Below, in pieces: positions 7,693-16,219 of a stretch of DNA of 20,198 nt (positions within the stretch are counted from its first letter, which is position 1; each line of letters opens with the position of its first letter). The notes under the pieces were generated by a model, which was not told the DNA's origin, did no database searches, and saw only the letters and a program-made list of their open reading frames with translations. Where the stretch lies: the NCBI GenBank assembly GCA_934717185.1, contig CAKUYQ010000040.1, forward strand, positions 1-20,198, given 5' to 3'. Position numbers and translations under genes: made by a program. The DNA is from an uncultured Bacteroidales bacterium. Its GTDB lineage: Bacteria; Bacteroidota; Bacteroidia; Bacteroidales; UBA932.

Positions 7693-7736
7693 AGCACGCA
7701 TTGTTTAGGTTTCCTGCAGTGCGTGCTTGGTTTTTT
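7693..7736 (+). terminator. Terminator-like hairpin in the leader of the AspT-like gene
   Basis: AGCACGCA (7693-7700) pairs perfectly with TGCGTGCT (7720-7727). The stem can extend inward by four more pairs including two wobbles, leaving a loop of about 11 bases. TGG and six T follow (7731-7736). The site lies between the promoter at 7632-7662 and the ATG at 7749, so it could end a short transcript or act as an attenuator. As a terminator for the upstream operon it would sit unusually late, 225 bases after namZ. Confidence 0.6.
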
Positions 7737-7748
7737 AAGTAGCAAGTT

Positions 7749-9425
7749 ATGGATACATTAAGGGCTCTGATTGAAGGTTCCACAGCACTTTGGAGCGGAG
7801 GTGTGGCACACTCTGTTCTTATTCTGTCTTTGGTGATTGCAATAGGCATTATGCTTGGCAAGATAAAGATCTTTGGTGTCTCTTTGGGTATTACCTGGAT
7901 TCTCTTTGTAGGTATTATTTTTGGCCATTTCAACGTTATAATGGATGAACATCTCCTTCATTTTCTTAAAGAATTCGGATTGATACTGTTTGTCTACTCT
8001 ATAGGTATGCAGGTAGGTCCCGGTTTCTTTTCTGCGTTTAAGAAAGGTGGAATAAAGCTTAATATGCTTGCAGTCATCTCTGTGTTAAGCGGAATTGCGG
8101 TTACTATAATTATCTATTATGTGTCAAATATGCCTATTACTACAATGGTAGGCATACTGTCCGGTGCTGTTACAAATACTCCTGGGTTAGGTGCTGCACA
8201 ACAGGCTGTTTCTGATATTACAGGCAGTGATATTCCCGAGATTGCAATGGGATATGCCGTAGCCTATCCGTTGGGTGTTATAGGTATAATTGTAACAATG
8301 CTTGCTTTGCGCTTTATACTTAGAATAAATGTAGAAAAGGAGGAGAAAGAGGTTTTGAGTGAGCTTGGCGGAGGTGATGCCGTAAAACATATAGCTGTGG
8401 AGATTACAAACCCCTCTATAGACGGTAAAAGTCTTAGGGAACTGCATCCGTTGATTAACAGGGATTTTGTGGTATCAAGGATAAAACCAAGAGAAAAGAC
8501 TCAGGTGGAACTTGTTACATCCAATACTACATTGCATTTGGGCGATATAATAAGAATAGTTGCGCACCCTGCAGATTTGGAGGCTATTACAGTGATTCTC
8601 GGTAAGGAGGTACGCATGGAATGGAGGGAGGAGAAGGCACAGCTCATATCCAGAAGGATTCTTATAACCAAGCCCGAACTTAACGGAAAGACATTGGCTC
8701 AGCTTAGGATAAGGAACAGTTCGGGTGCAAACATCACCAGGATTAACCGTTCAGGTGTAGATCTTGTTGCAACACCAAAACTGCAACTGCAGATGGGTGA
8801 CCGTGTTACAATTGTGGGTAGCGAAAGCGCAATTGCCTTTGCAGAGACTATCTTGGGCAACTCCATGAAGAGGCTGAACCATCCTAATCTTATCCCAATC
8901 TTTATAGGAATAGCTTTGGGCTGCATTCTTGGAAGTATTCCGTTTGTTTTCCCGGGTATCCCTCAGCCGGTAAAATTGGGACTTGCGGGAGGCCCGCTTA
9001 TAGTGGCAATATTAATAAGTAGATATGGACCTCGTTATAAGATGGTTACATATACAACAATGAGCGCTAACTTAATGCTTAGGGAGATAGGTATCTCTCT
9101 CTTCCTTGCATGCGTGGGGCTTGGTGCAGGAAAAGGGTTTGTTGAAACTGTAATGAATGGCGGTTATATATGGATTGGCTATGGTGCCCTCATTACACTT
9201 ATACCGCTTCTTATAGTTGGAATAGTTGGGAAACTATTATTCAAGCTCAATTATTATACGATGATAGGTGTTATGGCCGGTTCCTATACAAATCCGCCCG
9301 CATTGGCATTTGCAGGAGAGCAAACTGCCGGCGATGCGCCTGCCGTTGGATATGCTACCGTCTATCCTCTTACAATGTTTCTCAGAGTGCTTACGGCGCA
9401 GTTGCTGATACTGCTCTTTTTGTAG
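7749..9425 (+). CDS. AspT/YidE-family putative transporter with two RCK_C domains
   Basis: Inner-membrane transporter of the aspartate:alanine exchanger family (AspT, YidE, YbjL group). It has two membrane halves around a cytoplasmic regulatory middle. The N-terminal half (about 20-192) ends with GAVTNTPGLGAAQ at 139-151. The middle (about 212-370) holds two TrkA-C/RCK_C domains, each with the LHLGDIIRIVAHP or LQMGDRVTIVGSE pattern, which in this superfamily bind ligands that gate transport. The C-terminal half (about 380-558) repeats the core motif as GSYTNPPALAFA. The length of 558 residues is normal for the group. AspT itself exchanges aspartate and alanine, but most relatives have no known substrate, so no gene symbol is given. 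It has its own promoter and a hairpin-containing leader; the AsmA-like gene follows after 34 bases, probably on the same transcript. Confidence 0.88.
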   Translation: MDTLRALIEGSTALWSGGVAHSVLILSLVIAIGIMLGKIKIFGVSLGITWILFVGIIFGHFNVIMDEHLLHFLKEFGLILFVYSIGMQVGPGFFSAFKKGGIKLNMLAVISVLSGIAVTIIIYYVSNMPITTMVGILSGAVTNTPGLGAAQQAVSDITGSDIPEIAMGYAVAYPLGVIGIIVTMLALRFILRINVEKEEKEVLSELGGGDAVKHIAVEITNPSIDGKSLRELHPLINRDFVVSRIKPREKTQVELVTSNTTLHLGDIIRIVAHPADLEAITVILGKEVRMEWREEKAQLISRRILITKPELNGKTLAQLRIRNSSGANITRINRSGVDLVATPKLQLQMGDRVTIVGSESAIAFAETILGNSMKRLNHPNLIPIFIGIALGCILGSIPFVFPGIPQPVKLGLAGGPLIVAILISRYGPRYKMVTYTTMSANLMLREIGISLFLACVGLGAGKGFVETVMNGGYIWIGYGALITLIPLLIVGIVGKLLFKLNYYTMIGVMAGSYTNPPALAFAGEQTAGDAPAVGYATVYPLTMFLRVLTAQLLILLFL

Positions 9426-9459
9426 GTGGAAACTGCTCCAAAATTCGTATCTTTAAGGC

Positions 9460-12400
9460 ATGAAACTCTATAAAAAAATTGTAATTGCCATACCGGTTGC
9501 AATACTGTTGCTTGTGGCTCTGTTTTTTGCGTTATTGTCATCGAGCGGTTTTCTTACAAAATCGCTCAATAGATATGTCCCGTCTGTATTAAATGCTTCA
9601 TTCCATACAGAGAGGGCGGATTTCACATTTTTTGGGAGCTTTCCTAATATCTCAATAGGATTGGACAGCGTTGAGGTTGTATCTTACTTTAGCGATAGTT
9701 TTGCCAATGAGAGCTGTTTTGATACTCTTCTACGTGCAGACCGGCTTTATGTAAAACTCTCGCTGCCTGCTCTTATAGGTGGAAATATAAATATAAAGGA
9801 GGCCTGTGCAGATAACTTAAAAGTAAATCTTCTAACATCAAAAAACGGAAACAACTGGGATTTTATTACAGGAGCAGACAGCCTTGCATTGGCGGATGCA
9901 GACAGCACTGTCAATGATGTTACAGGTGGGTCTGATTTCCTTAAAATGAATAATATAGAGTTTGCAAATGGTGCAGAGTTTAGGTTTAAAAGCATAGACG
10001 ATACAACAGACTTTTTCTTTAGGATAGATACTCTTGGTATAAAATCGGTTGCCCATAAAGATTCCCTCAAACTGTTAAGATACAATATGGGGCACCCTTA
10101 CAGCTTGGCAATGGAGGGTAGTGTAAGCTGCGTTATGGGGGATATGGAGATTCCGTCTGTTCCTATAAGAGCTCGTGGGGTAATGGATTTTTCAATGGAG
10201 AATCCGTTAAGGTATGGTTTTGACAATTTTGTTGCCATGGCCGGTGATTTTCCTCTTGAGCTTAACGGTGCGGTGGAGATGATGGGAGATTCCGTTGCTA
10301 TGTCTCCATTAAGGGTATCTGTAAATGATTATGAAATTTCTCATCTTATAGACAGGCTTAAAGATGGTGTTTATCCAAATGCCGCCTTTATGAAGACAGA
10401 TATAAGACTTACATCATCTGTGGTGGCGGATGGCGTGTACAGGTTTGGAGACGGCAACATTCCAAAGCTAACTGCTACGGTAAAGATTCCGTTGTCGTCA
10501 TTTAAAGATAGCAGGCACAAAGGGGAGGTTGAACAGTTTTTAGTGGACGTTAAGGGCGGGTACGATCCCGGGAACAGAGATTCCGTCTATTTGGATATAA
10601 AAAATTTTGTCCTTAACGGAAAAGGAATAAAAATAAATTGCAAAGGTTATCTTTATGATCTGCTGAGGCGTGCAAAGATAGATGCAGCGGTTAAAGGTAG
10701 TGTGAATTTAAGTGCTCTTAACGATCTGTACCCATCTGCGACAGGCAGTTACGGCAAAGGTGATATTATTGCAGATCTTAATGTAAAGGCAACGGCAAAG
10801 GATTACTCGATAGAGGATCTTATAAACTCTGAGATTGTAGGGAAGGTAAAGCTTAAAGGGATAGATGTAAACCTAAAGAGGTTGGGTGTTTCAGCGTGGA
10901 TTAGAAACGGTATGATAGCTTTTGGGGCACAGGCAAATGTAAGGGATACGTCAATCGAAAAGGGGACAAGAATGTTTGGTATAAAGGCTATTGCCGATAC
11001 TGCATTCTTCAGGCAAGGGGATGAACTCTCTGTATCGCTTAAGGATTTCATGTTTGCGGGTCACACGGCAACCTCTATTTTAAACGGAGATACAACAAAG
11101 ATCTCTCCGCTTAATCTCGTTATCTCTGCACAGAATGCTGTTGCTATTGGAGCTGATTCCATAAGTCTTAGACTCAGGGGCAGCAAAAACCACCTTTCCA
11201 TCCTGCCAAAAGACAATGATTACTCAAAGGCGCAGATAAAGGTTTCATCTGATAATGAAAGACTCTCTTTGAGATTGCAGGATGGCAGACTTGCTTTAAG
11301 AGACTGCAACATGGATTTTGAGACATACAGAATAAGGGGCTTTGATGAGACATTGAAAAGACGTAATGCTAAATTAGATTCGCTTGCAAAGATATATGCA
11401 GGGGTACCAAGAGACTCATTGCTTGCATACGCAAGAAAGGATAGAGCTCAAAAGACAACGGTTACAGATATAGATGAGTTTAGAGATGCCGATGTAAGTT
11501 TTAATTTAGACAGGTCGTTAAGGAGAATGTTAAGGAATTGGAGCTTTAAGGGGAGCATATATGCAGATGGGGGAAGAGTTCGTACTCCGCTCTTCCCGTT
11601 GAGAACCAAAATCAACAAGGTGGATTTTGCCTTTGACGACAGAGAACTTGTGTTGCGGGAGTTTAATGTAGAGGCGGGAGAATCCGGTCTTAACATGAGC
11701 GGAAAGATTAAGGATATAAAGAGTGTTCTTTTAGGTAAGGAGAAGATTGTTGCAGAGATAGATCTGCTCTCCGATACCCTAAATTTCAATGAATTGGTAC
11801 GTGCTGCAAATGAGGGGGCAAAGTTTGCAGAAAAGGATGAGGCGGAGAAGGCAAAGTTTAGAATGTTGTCTGATGCATCTATAGATGAACAGTTTACTGT
11901 AACCGGAGCTGATTCGTTGGAGAGGGTGGATGCTATTGTAATACCGTCTAATGTAGATCTTAAGGTTATGGCTGAGGTAAAGTCAGGCCGCTACGCAAAT
12001 ATAAGAATAGATCTGTTGTTAGGTGAGGTGTACATTAGAGACCGCTGTGTACAGTTGAAGGATTTTATGGCCTGTACAGATGCCGGAGAGATAGATCTTA
12101 CAGCTTTTTATGCAGCACTGAACAGACATAATATCTCCTGCGGTTTTGATTTGGATATGAAAGACATAGAGGCTCAGAGACTTATTGCGGTAATTCCAAG
12201 CGTGGATACGTTGCTCCCAATGGCAAAATCGTTGGAGGGGCTTCTTAACTGCAGTATGGCCGCCACCACCCAGTTGGACTCTGCTATGAACGTTAAGTTT
12301 GAGACACTTAAAGGGATAGCAAGGCTAAAGGGGAAGAATCTTGTGCTGTTGGATGGTGAGACTTTTGCCGAGATCTCCAAGAAGCTTATGTTTAAGAACA

Positions 12401-13041
12401 AGAAGAGGAATTTTATAGATTCCGTTTCGGTTGAGATGCTCGTTAATGAGAATAAGATAGAGCTTTTCCCTTTTGTTATGAGCATGGACAGGTACAGGAC
12501 GGCAATAAGCGGTGAGCAGAATTTGGATATGAGTTTTAAATATCATATATCCGTTCTTAAATCTCCTATTCCGTTCAGATTGGGTATAAATATTTACGGT
12601 ACTCCTAACGATTTCCATTTTAGAATAGGGCGTGCCAAGTATAAGAATACCAATCTGCCGGTGTATACTCATCTGATAGATACCACAAGGAGGAACTTAA
12701 GCGTATATATTGCAAATATGTACAAACGGGGGATAAATGAGATCCTCGAGACGGTTAATGAGGGGAATACTGCTGTAAAGGATCTTCAGCTTGCAGCGGC
12801 CGGAGGCAGTGGACCTAAGGAGGGTAACACCGGTATGGCAACAGATGTAGCGGCTATTGAGGATTTGTCTGATGAAGAGAAGAGACAACTTGAGGAGTAC
12901 GAGAAGAGCGTTGCTGCGGAGAACAAGAGTGCGGAGGCTCTTAATATGGCGGAGAGGGGTGTGGCCGTGGTTAATGCACAGCAAAAAATAAAGATGCCGG
13001 AGATCAACTCTCCGACATCCAAAAAATCCAAACGGAATTAA
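9460..13041 (+). CDS. AsmA-like protein (large envelope protein)
   Basis: Member of the AsmA group, long beta-rich envelope proteins anchored by one N-terminal helix. E. coli relatives (TamB, YhdP, YdbH) carry phospholipids between the two membranes. The anchor is at about 5-27 (KIVIAIPVAILLLVALFFALL), followed by the usual SLNRYVPSVLNASFHTERADF segment. The rest is repetitive beta-strand sequence; the AsmA C-terminal-like part lies at about 900-1120, including SLEGLLNCSMAATTQLDSAM and FRLGINIYGTPNDFHFRIGRAKYK. From about 1135 to the end there is a charged, helical or disordered tail (DLSDEEKRQLEEYEKSVAAE) finishing in a basic SKKSKRN. The length of 1193 residues is on the long side but seen in Bacteroidales. 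It is probably co-transcribed with the AspT-like gene. A lipid-transport role here is inferred from distant relatives. It ends facing the GHL10 gene, 36 bases away. Confidence 0.85.
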   Translation: MKLYKKIVIAIPVAILLLVALFFALLSSSGFLTKSLNRYVPSVLNASFHTERADFTFFGSFPNISIGLDSVEVVSYFSDSFANESCFDTLLRADRLYVKLSLPALIGGNINIKEACADNLKVNLLTSKNGNNWDFITGADSLALADADSTVNDVTGGSDFLKMNNIEFANGAEFRFKSIDDTTDFFFRIDTLGIKSVAHKDSLKLLRYNMGHPYSLAMEGSVSCVMGDMEIPSVPIRARGVMDFSMENPLRYGFDNFVAMAGDFPLELNGAVEMMGDSVAMSPLRVSVNDYEISHLIDRLKDGVYPNAAFMKTDIRLTSSVVADGVYRFGDGNIPKLTATVKIPLSSFKDSRHKGEVEQFLVDVKGGYDPGNRDSVYLDIKNFVLNGKGIKINCKGYLYDLLRRAKIDAAVKGSVNLSALNDLYPSATGSYGKGDIIADLNVKATAKDYSIEDLINSEIVGKVKLKGIDVNLKRLGVSAWIRNGMIAFGAQANVRDTSIEKGTRMFGIKAIADTAFFRQGDELSVSLKDFMFAGHTATSILNGDTTKISPLNLVISAQNAVAIGADSISLRLRGSKNHLSILPKDNDYSKAQIKVSSDNERLSLRLQDGRLALRDCNMDFETYRIRGFDETLKRRNAKLDSLAKIYAGVPRDSLLAYARKDRAQKTTVTDIDEFRDADVSFNLDRSLRRMLRNWSFKGSIYADGGRVRTPLFPLRTKINKVDFAFDDRELVLREFNVEAGESGLNMSGKIKDIKSVLLGKEKIVAEIDLLSDTLNFNELVRAANEGAKFAEKDEAEKAKFRMLSDASIDEQFTVTGADSLERVDAIVIPSNVDLKVMAEVKSGRYANIRIDLLLGEVYIRDRCVQLKDFMACTDAGEIDLTAFYAALNRHNISCGFDLDMKDIEAQRLIAVIPSVDTLLPMAKSLEGLLNCSMAATTQLDSAMNVKFETLKGIARLKGKNLVLLDGETFAEISKKLMFKNKKRNFIDSVSVEMLVNENKIELFPFVMSMDRYRTAISGEQNLDMSFKYHISVLKSPIPFRLGINIYGTPNDFHFRIGRAKYKNTNLPVYTHLIDTTRRNLSVYIANMYKRGINEILETVNEGNTAVKDLQLAAAGGSGPKEGNTGMATDVAAIEDLSDEEKRQLEEYEKSVAAENKSAEALNMAERGVAVVNAQQKIKMPEINSPTSKKSKRN

Positions 13042-13045
13042 GCAT

Positions 13046-13066
13046 AGATTAGAGACTGTTTAATCT
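13046..13066. terminator. Weak hairpin between convergent genes
   Basis: AGATTAGA (13046-13053) pairs with TTTAATCT (13059-13066), with one wobble and a five-base loop, between the convergent stop codons at 13041 and 13078. It could serve both strands, but the stem is AT-rich and no clear T-tract follows on either side, so it may rely on other factors or not be a terminator at all. Confidence 0.3.
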
Positions 13067-13077
13067 CTTGCGTAACA

Positions 13078-14880
13078 TTATTTGAGACCTCTGCGCTGTA
13101 TGTAGTGTTCTGTTGCAGAACTCTCATTCCACATTCTGTCTATTGCTGTTACAACAATGGTCTCTCCTGCATATACCTCCGGTATCTCAAAGGTTGTGCT
13201 CCGCACAATTTTTAGGAGCCTTTCAGATCTGTTGAGGTCTATATCTTCCCCCTTCTCAAAGAGATAGATTGCATACCAAACGGCCTCATCCATAGGTGTG
13301 TCGGCCTTAGGTGCGTCCCATTTTAGCAAAACTGCCATTGCATGTTCTTTGTGTACAGCGGCATTGCTGCCATTTCCGTGACTGTGAGACTTTGGCGATT
13401 TTATTACAAAATTGTTGTGAGGAAGCGGAGATTCATCATAAATATAGGCAACCTTAAGGTTGTTTACCGGTTGCGGTACTATACTGTCTATATTGGGGTA
13501 CAGCGGGTGCAGGGCGGGGAACTTCTGATATGATGTGCGGAGGCTGTCCATCATGCGGGGATCCTTTACCATCTGATGCCCGGACCACCAGATGTTGCCG
13601 TCGTAGTTACCAAGTTCTCTGTCTAATTTTATCTTGTCGTACAGCTGGTCTTGGCGTGTACCATCTGGTAATTTTGCGTCTAATGTGGCCGAAATGCTCT
13701 GCCCTACATATAGTTGCACTTTGCCTTTGTTTTTGCTCCACCAAATTGCAAGTCCCTTGTAGTCTGCTGCTTTATGCCCTATAGGCCAGTAGAGTTGAGG
13801 TACATTGTAGTCTATCCACCCCTCTTGGCACCAAAGGAGAATATCTGCGTAGAGTTCATCGTAATTGGTGCATACTCCTGCGGGGTGCTGTGAGCCGCGC
13901 GGATCGTTTTTAAGCTCTCTCCAGATTCCAAACGGGCTTATTCCAAATTTTACCCACGGCTTTTCTGCCTTTATGGTGTCGTTGAGGGCTTTAACCAACG
14001 TAGAGACGTTGTTTCTGCGCCAATCTGCCTTTACTGCCATCCACAGGGAGTCTTTTTCTTCGGCTCTTACACCGTTGTGAGGCGGTTTAAAACCGTCGGC
14101 CTCGCCATATCTTATAAAGGCGGAATCGTCGGGAAATTCAAGATTATCAACTTTATAAGGGTAAAAATAATCATCAAAGTGAACGGCATCCGTGTCGTAG
14201 CGCTTTACAAAATCTGCGATTACCTTTAGGGTATGGTTTCTGCTTTCCGGCTCTCCCGGGTTAAAATAGAGCTGCTTGCCGTATTTTACAAATATGCCGG
14301 GATTTTTAAAGTAGAGGTGGTTTGGTGCAAGTGTCTCCTCTTCGTTGGATGTCACCCTGTATGGGTTGAACCATGCGTGGAACTCCATCCCTCTTTTGTG
14401 GCACTCCTCTATTGTAAAGGCTGCCGGGTCAAAAAATGGGTTTGGTTCGCCTCCCTGCTCGCCTGTGATGAAACGGCTCCACGGCTCAAACTCGCTTACA
14501 AAAAGGGCGTCGGCCTGCGGTCTTACCTGAAATATTACAGCGTTGGTGTTAACGGCGGCCATGCTGTCTAAGATATTGCAGATATCTGCCTTTATCTGAT
14601 CTGTTGTCATGTTGCGCCACGTTTTGTTTACCACTGTGGCAAACCATGCACCTCTGAACTCGCGCTTTAGAGAGCTTCTTGCCGGGTTTTTGTCCTGCTC
14701 TCTGCTATACTGCTCCTTACAGTGTTGTTCGTGGTGTCTGCCGCAGCAGTCGTTGTTCTGCTGCCTGCTGTCTTGTTGTTCGTTGTTGTGCTGTCCGTAC
14801 AGCTGTTGAGGTAAAGAAATAGCTCCTGCGATAACTGCAGAAGCTATAACTAAGCTCTTTATGAAGTATTTACAATTCAT
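13078..14880 (-). CDS. Secreted GHL10 (DUF187, DigH-like) glycoside hydrolase with C-terminal Fn3-like domain
   Basis: GHL10-family glycosidase. The best-studied relative, E. coli DigH (YddW), cuts denuded peptidoglycan glycan strands during division. A signal peptide covers about 1-30 (hydrophobic core SLVIASAVIAGAISLP). The GHL10 domain starts at about 73 with EFRGAWFATVVNKTW, continues with NAVIFQVRPQADALF (112-126) and FHAWFNPYR (166-174), and contains VHFDDYFYPY at 232-241, where D235/D236 are likely active-site acids; it ends near 430. Residues about 480-595 look like a fibronectin type III-type domain (VLLKWDAPKADTP and IVVTAIDRMWNES). Oddly, residues 30-63 are rich in Gln, His, Asn and Cys (DCCGRHHEQHCKEQ), perhaps a metal-binding or disordered linker. 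There is no lipobox. It is the last gene of the minus-strand set, 43 bases after pepT. The substrate may be peptidoglycan glycan, but other polysaccharides are possible. Confidence 0.87.
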   Translation of the reverse strand: MNCKYFIKSLVIASAVIAGAISLPQQLYGQHNNEQQDSRQQNNDCCGRHHEQHCKEQYSREQDKNPARSSLKREFRGAWFATVVNKTWRNMTTDQIKADICNILDSMAAVNTNAVIFQVRPQADALFVSEFEPWSRFITGEQGGEPNPFFDPAAFTIEECHKRGMEFHAWFNPYRVTSNEEETLAPNHLYFKNPGIFVKYGKQLYFNPGEPESRNHTLKVIADFVKRYDTDAVHFDDYFYPYKVDNLEFPDDSAFIRYGEADGFKPPHNGVRAEEKDSLWMAVKADWRRNNVSTLVKALNDTIKAEKPWVKFGISPFGIWRELKNDPRGSQHPAGVCTNYDELYADILLWCQEGWIDYNVPQLYWPIGHKAADYKGLAIWWSKNKGKVQLYVGQSISATLDAKLPDGTRQDQLYDKIKLDRELGNYDGNIWWSGHQMVKDPRMMDSLRTSYQKFPALHPLYPNIDSIVPQPVNNLKVAYIYDESPLPHNNFVIKSPKSHSHGNGSNAAVHKEHAMAVLLKWDAPKADTPMDEAVWYAIYLFEKGEDIDLNRSERLLKIVRSTTFEIPEVYAGETIVVTAIDRMWNESSATEHYIQRRGLK

Positions 14881-14923
14881 CTTTTTGATATAAAGATTTG
14901 GTATTGCCTACCTTATTACCTTT

Positions 14924-16162
14924 TTATTCAGTAGCTTTGGTGTAGTTGCTTATGATGTTAAGCACAACCTCATAAGCCTTCTGCATGCTCTCAACAGGCA
15001 GATATTCCAATTTGCCATGGAAATTGTGTCCGCCCGCAAAGATGTTAGGGCAAGGAAGCCCCATAAACGATAGTCTTGCTCCGTCTGTACCACCTCTAAT
15101 CGGCTGGATAACAGGCTTAACGCCGGCATCCTCCATTGCCTTTACTGCAATATCTATAACCTGCTTGTGAGGCATAACCTCCTCCCTCATATTGTAGTAT
15201 TGGTCTTTCATCTCCAAAGTGGCGGTACCCTCTCCAAATTTGGCATTTATAAAGTTCACAGCCTCCTGCATCATCCTCTTCTTCTCCTCAAACTTTGCCA
15301 TGGAGTGATCCCTTATAATATATTGGATGTCTGCCTCTTCAACGGCTCCCTTAATACCAATTACATGGAAGAATCCCTCATAATCTTGGGTGTATTCCGG
15401 GCGCTGCTCAACAGGAAGTAGCGCATTAAGTTCCATTGCAATTAGAATGGCATTTATCATCTTGTTTTTTGCATAGCCGGGGTGAACGTTTCTTCCCTGA
15501 ATGTGAATCTTGGCAGAGGCGGCATTGAAGTTCTCAAACTCAAGCTCGCCTATCTTGCCTCCATCCATTGTGTAGGCATATTTTGCACCAAACTTGGCAA
15601 CATCAAAGTAGTCTACGCCGCGCCCTATCTCCTCGTCGGGAGTAAAACCAATCTTAATCTCGCCATGCTTGAAATTGGGGTGCTCAACAATGTATTGGGC
15701 CATCTGCATAATCTCCGCAACACCGGCTTTGTCATCTGCTCCAAGCAGGGTAGTGCCGTCTGTTGTAATGATTGTCTGCCCTTTATAATCCTCAATCTCG
15801 GGGAAATCCTTAACGGCAATCTTAATCCCCAACCTCTCGTTAAGGACAATATCACCCCCCTTGTAATTCTCAATTATCTGAGGTTTTATATCCTTGCCCG
15901 AAGCATCGGGAGCTGTGTCTACGTGAGCAATAAAGCCTACTGCGGGAACATTCTTTCCCTCTTCGCCCAAATTAGACGGAATGGTTGCCATAACATAGCC
16001 ATATTGGTCTATATTCGCCTCAATGCCCATAGCCTTAAGCTCCTCTGCAAGCATCCTCAGCAGGTTCCACTCGCACTCGGCACTTGGAAATGTCTCGCTG
16101 TCAGGGTTGGAGGTGGTCTCAACGGCTACATATCTTAGAAATCTGTCTATAATATTTTCCAT
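14924..16162 (-). CDS. pepT: Peptidase T (tripeptide aminopeptidase, M20)
   Basis: Cytoplasmic zinc aminopeptidase that removes the N-terminal residue from tripeptides. The di-zinc site is readable: H80 and D82 in GFIAHVDTAPD, bridging D143 in TTLLGADDKAG, and E177/E178 in GFTPDEEIGRG (the catalytic Glu and a zinc ligand). FMGLPCPNIFAGGHNFHGKLEY near the C-terminus carries the last zinc-binding His. The length of 412 residues agrees with the roughly 410 of enterobacterial PepT, and the start MENIIDRFLRYVAVET aligns well with the family start. There is no signal peptide. It follows the OPT transporter gene by 57 bases, with a perfect 12-base-pair hairpin in the gap, and precedes the GHL10 gene. 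Pairing of an oligopeptide importer with a tripeptidase suggests a peptide-nutrition operon. Confidence 0.96.
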   Translation of the reverse strand: MENIIDRFLRYVAVETTSNPDSETFPSAECEWNLLRMLAEELKAMGIEANIDQYGYVMATIPSNLGEEGKNVPAVGFIAHVDTAPDASGKDIKPQIIENYKGGDIVLNERLGIKIAVKDFPEIEDYKGQTIITTDGTTLLGADDKAGVAEIMQMAQYIVEHPNFKHGEIKIGFTPDEEIGRGVDYFDVAKFGAKYAYTMDGGKIGELEFENFNAASAKIHIQGRNVHPGYAKNKMINAILIAMELNALLPVEQRPEYTQDYEGFFHVIGIKGAVEEADIQYIIRDHSMAKFEEKKRMMQEAVNFINAKFGEGTATLEMKDQYYNMREEVMPHKQVIDIAVKAMEDAGVKPVIQPIRGGTDGARLSFMGLPCPNIFAGGHNFHGKLEYLPVESMQKAYEVVLNIISNYTKATE

Positions 16163-16176
16163 TTTTATTAATTTTT

Positions 16177-16209
16177 CTTCCCGACAAAAAATGAGGATTT
16201 GTCGGGAAG
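16177..16209 (-). promoter_or_regulatory. Perfect 12-bp hairpin in the OPT-pepT gap
   Basis: CTTCCCGACAAA (16177-16188) and TTTGTCGGGAAG (16198-16209) are perfect inverted repeats around a nine-base loop. The hairpin sits in the 57 bases between the OPT stop and the pepT start, 14 bases before the pepT ATG. On the coding strand it is followed by A residues, not T, so it is not a standard terminator. An mRNA processing or stabilising element, or control of pepT translation, is more likely. Confidence 0.6.
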
Positions 16210-16219
16210 GGTATTATTC

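Noticed and set aside
9170..9463. 97-codon frame overlapping the end of the AspT-like gene and the start of the AsmA-like gene
   Set aside because: It overlaps the real transporter C-terminus in another frame and encodes no recognisable sequence.
15482..16138. 218-codon open frame on the + strand opposite pepT
   Set aside because: It is entirely antisense to a clear peptidase T with an intact active site; its translation has no recognisable domain and there is no promoter or start context.
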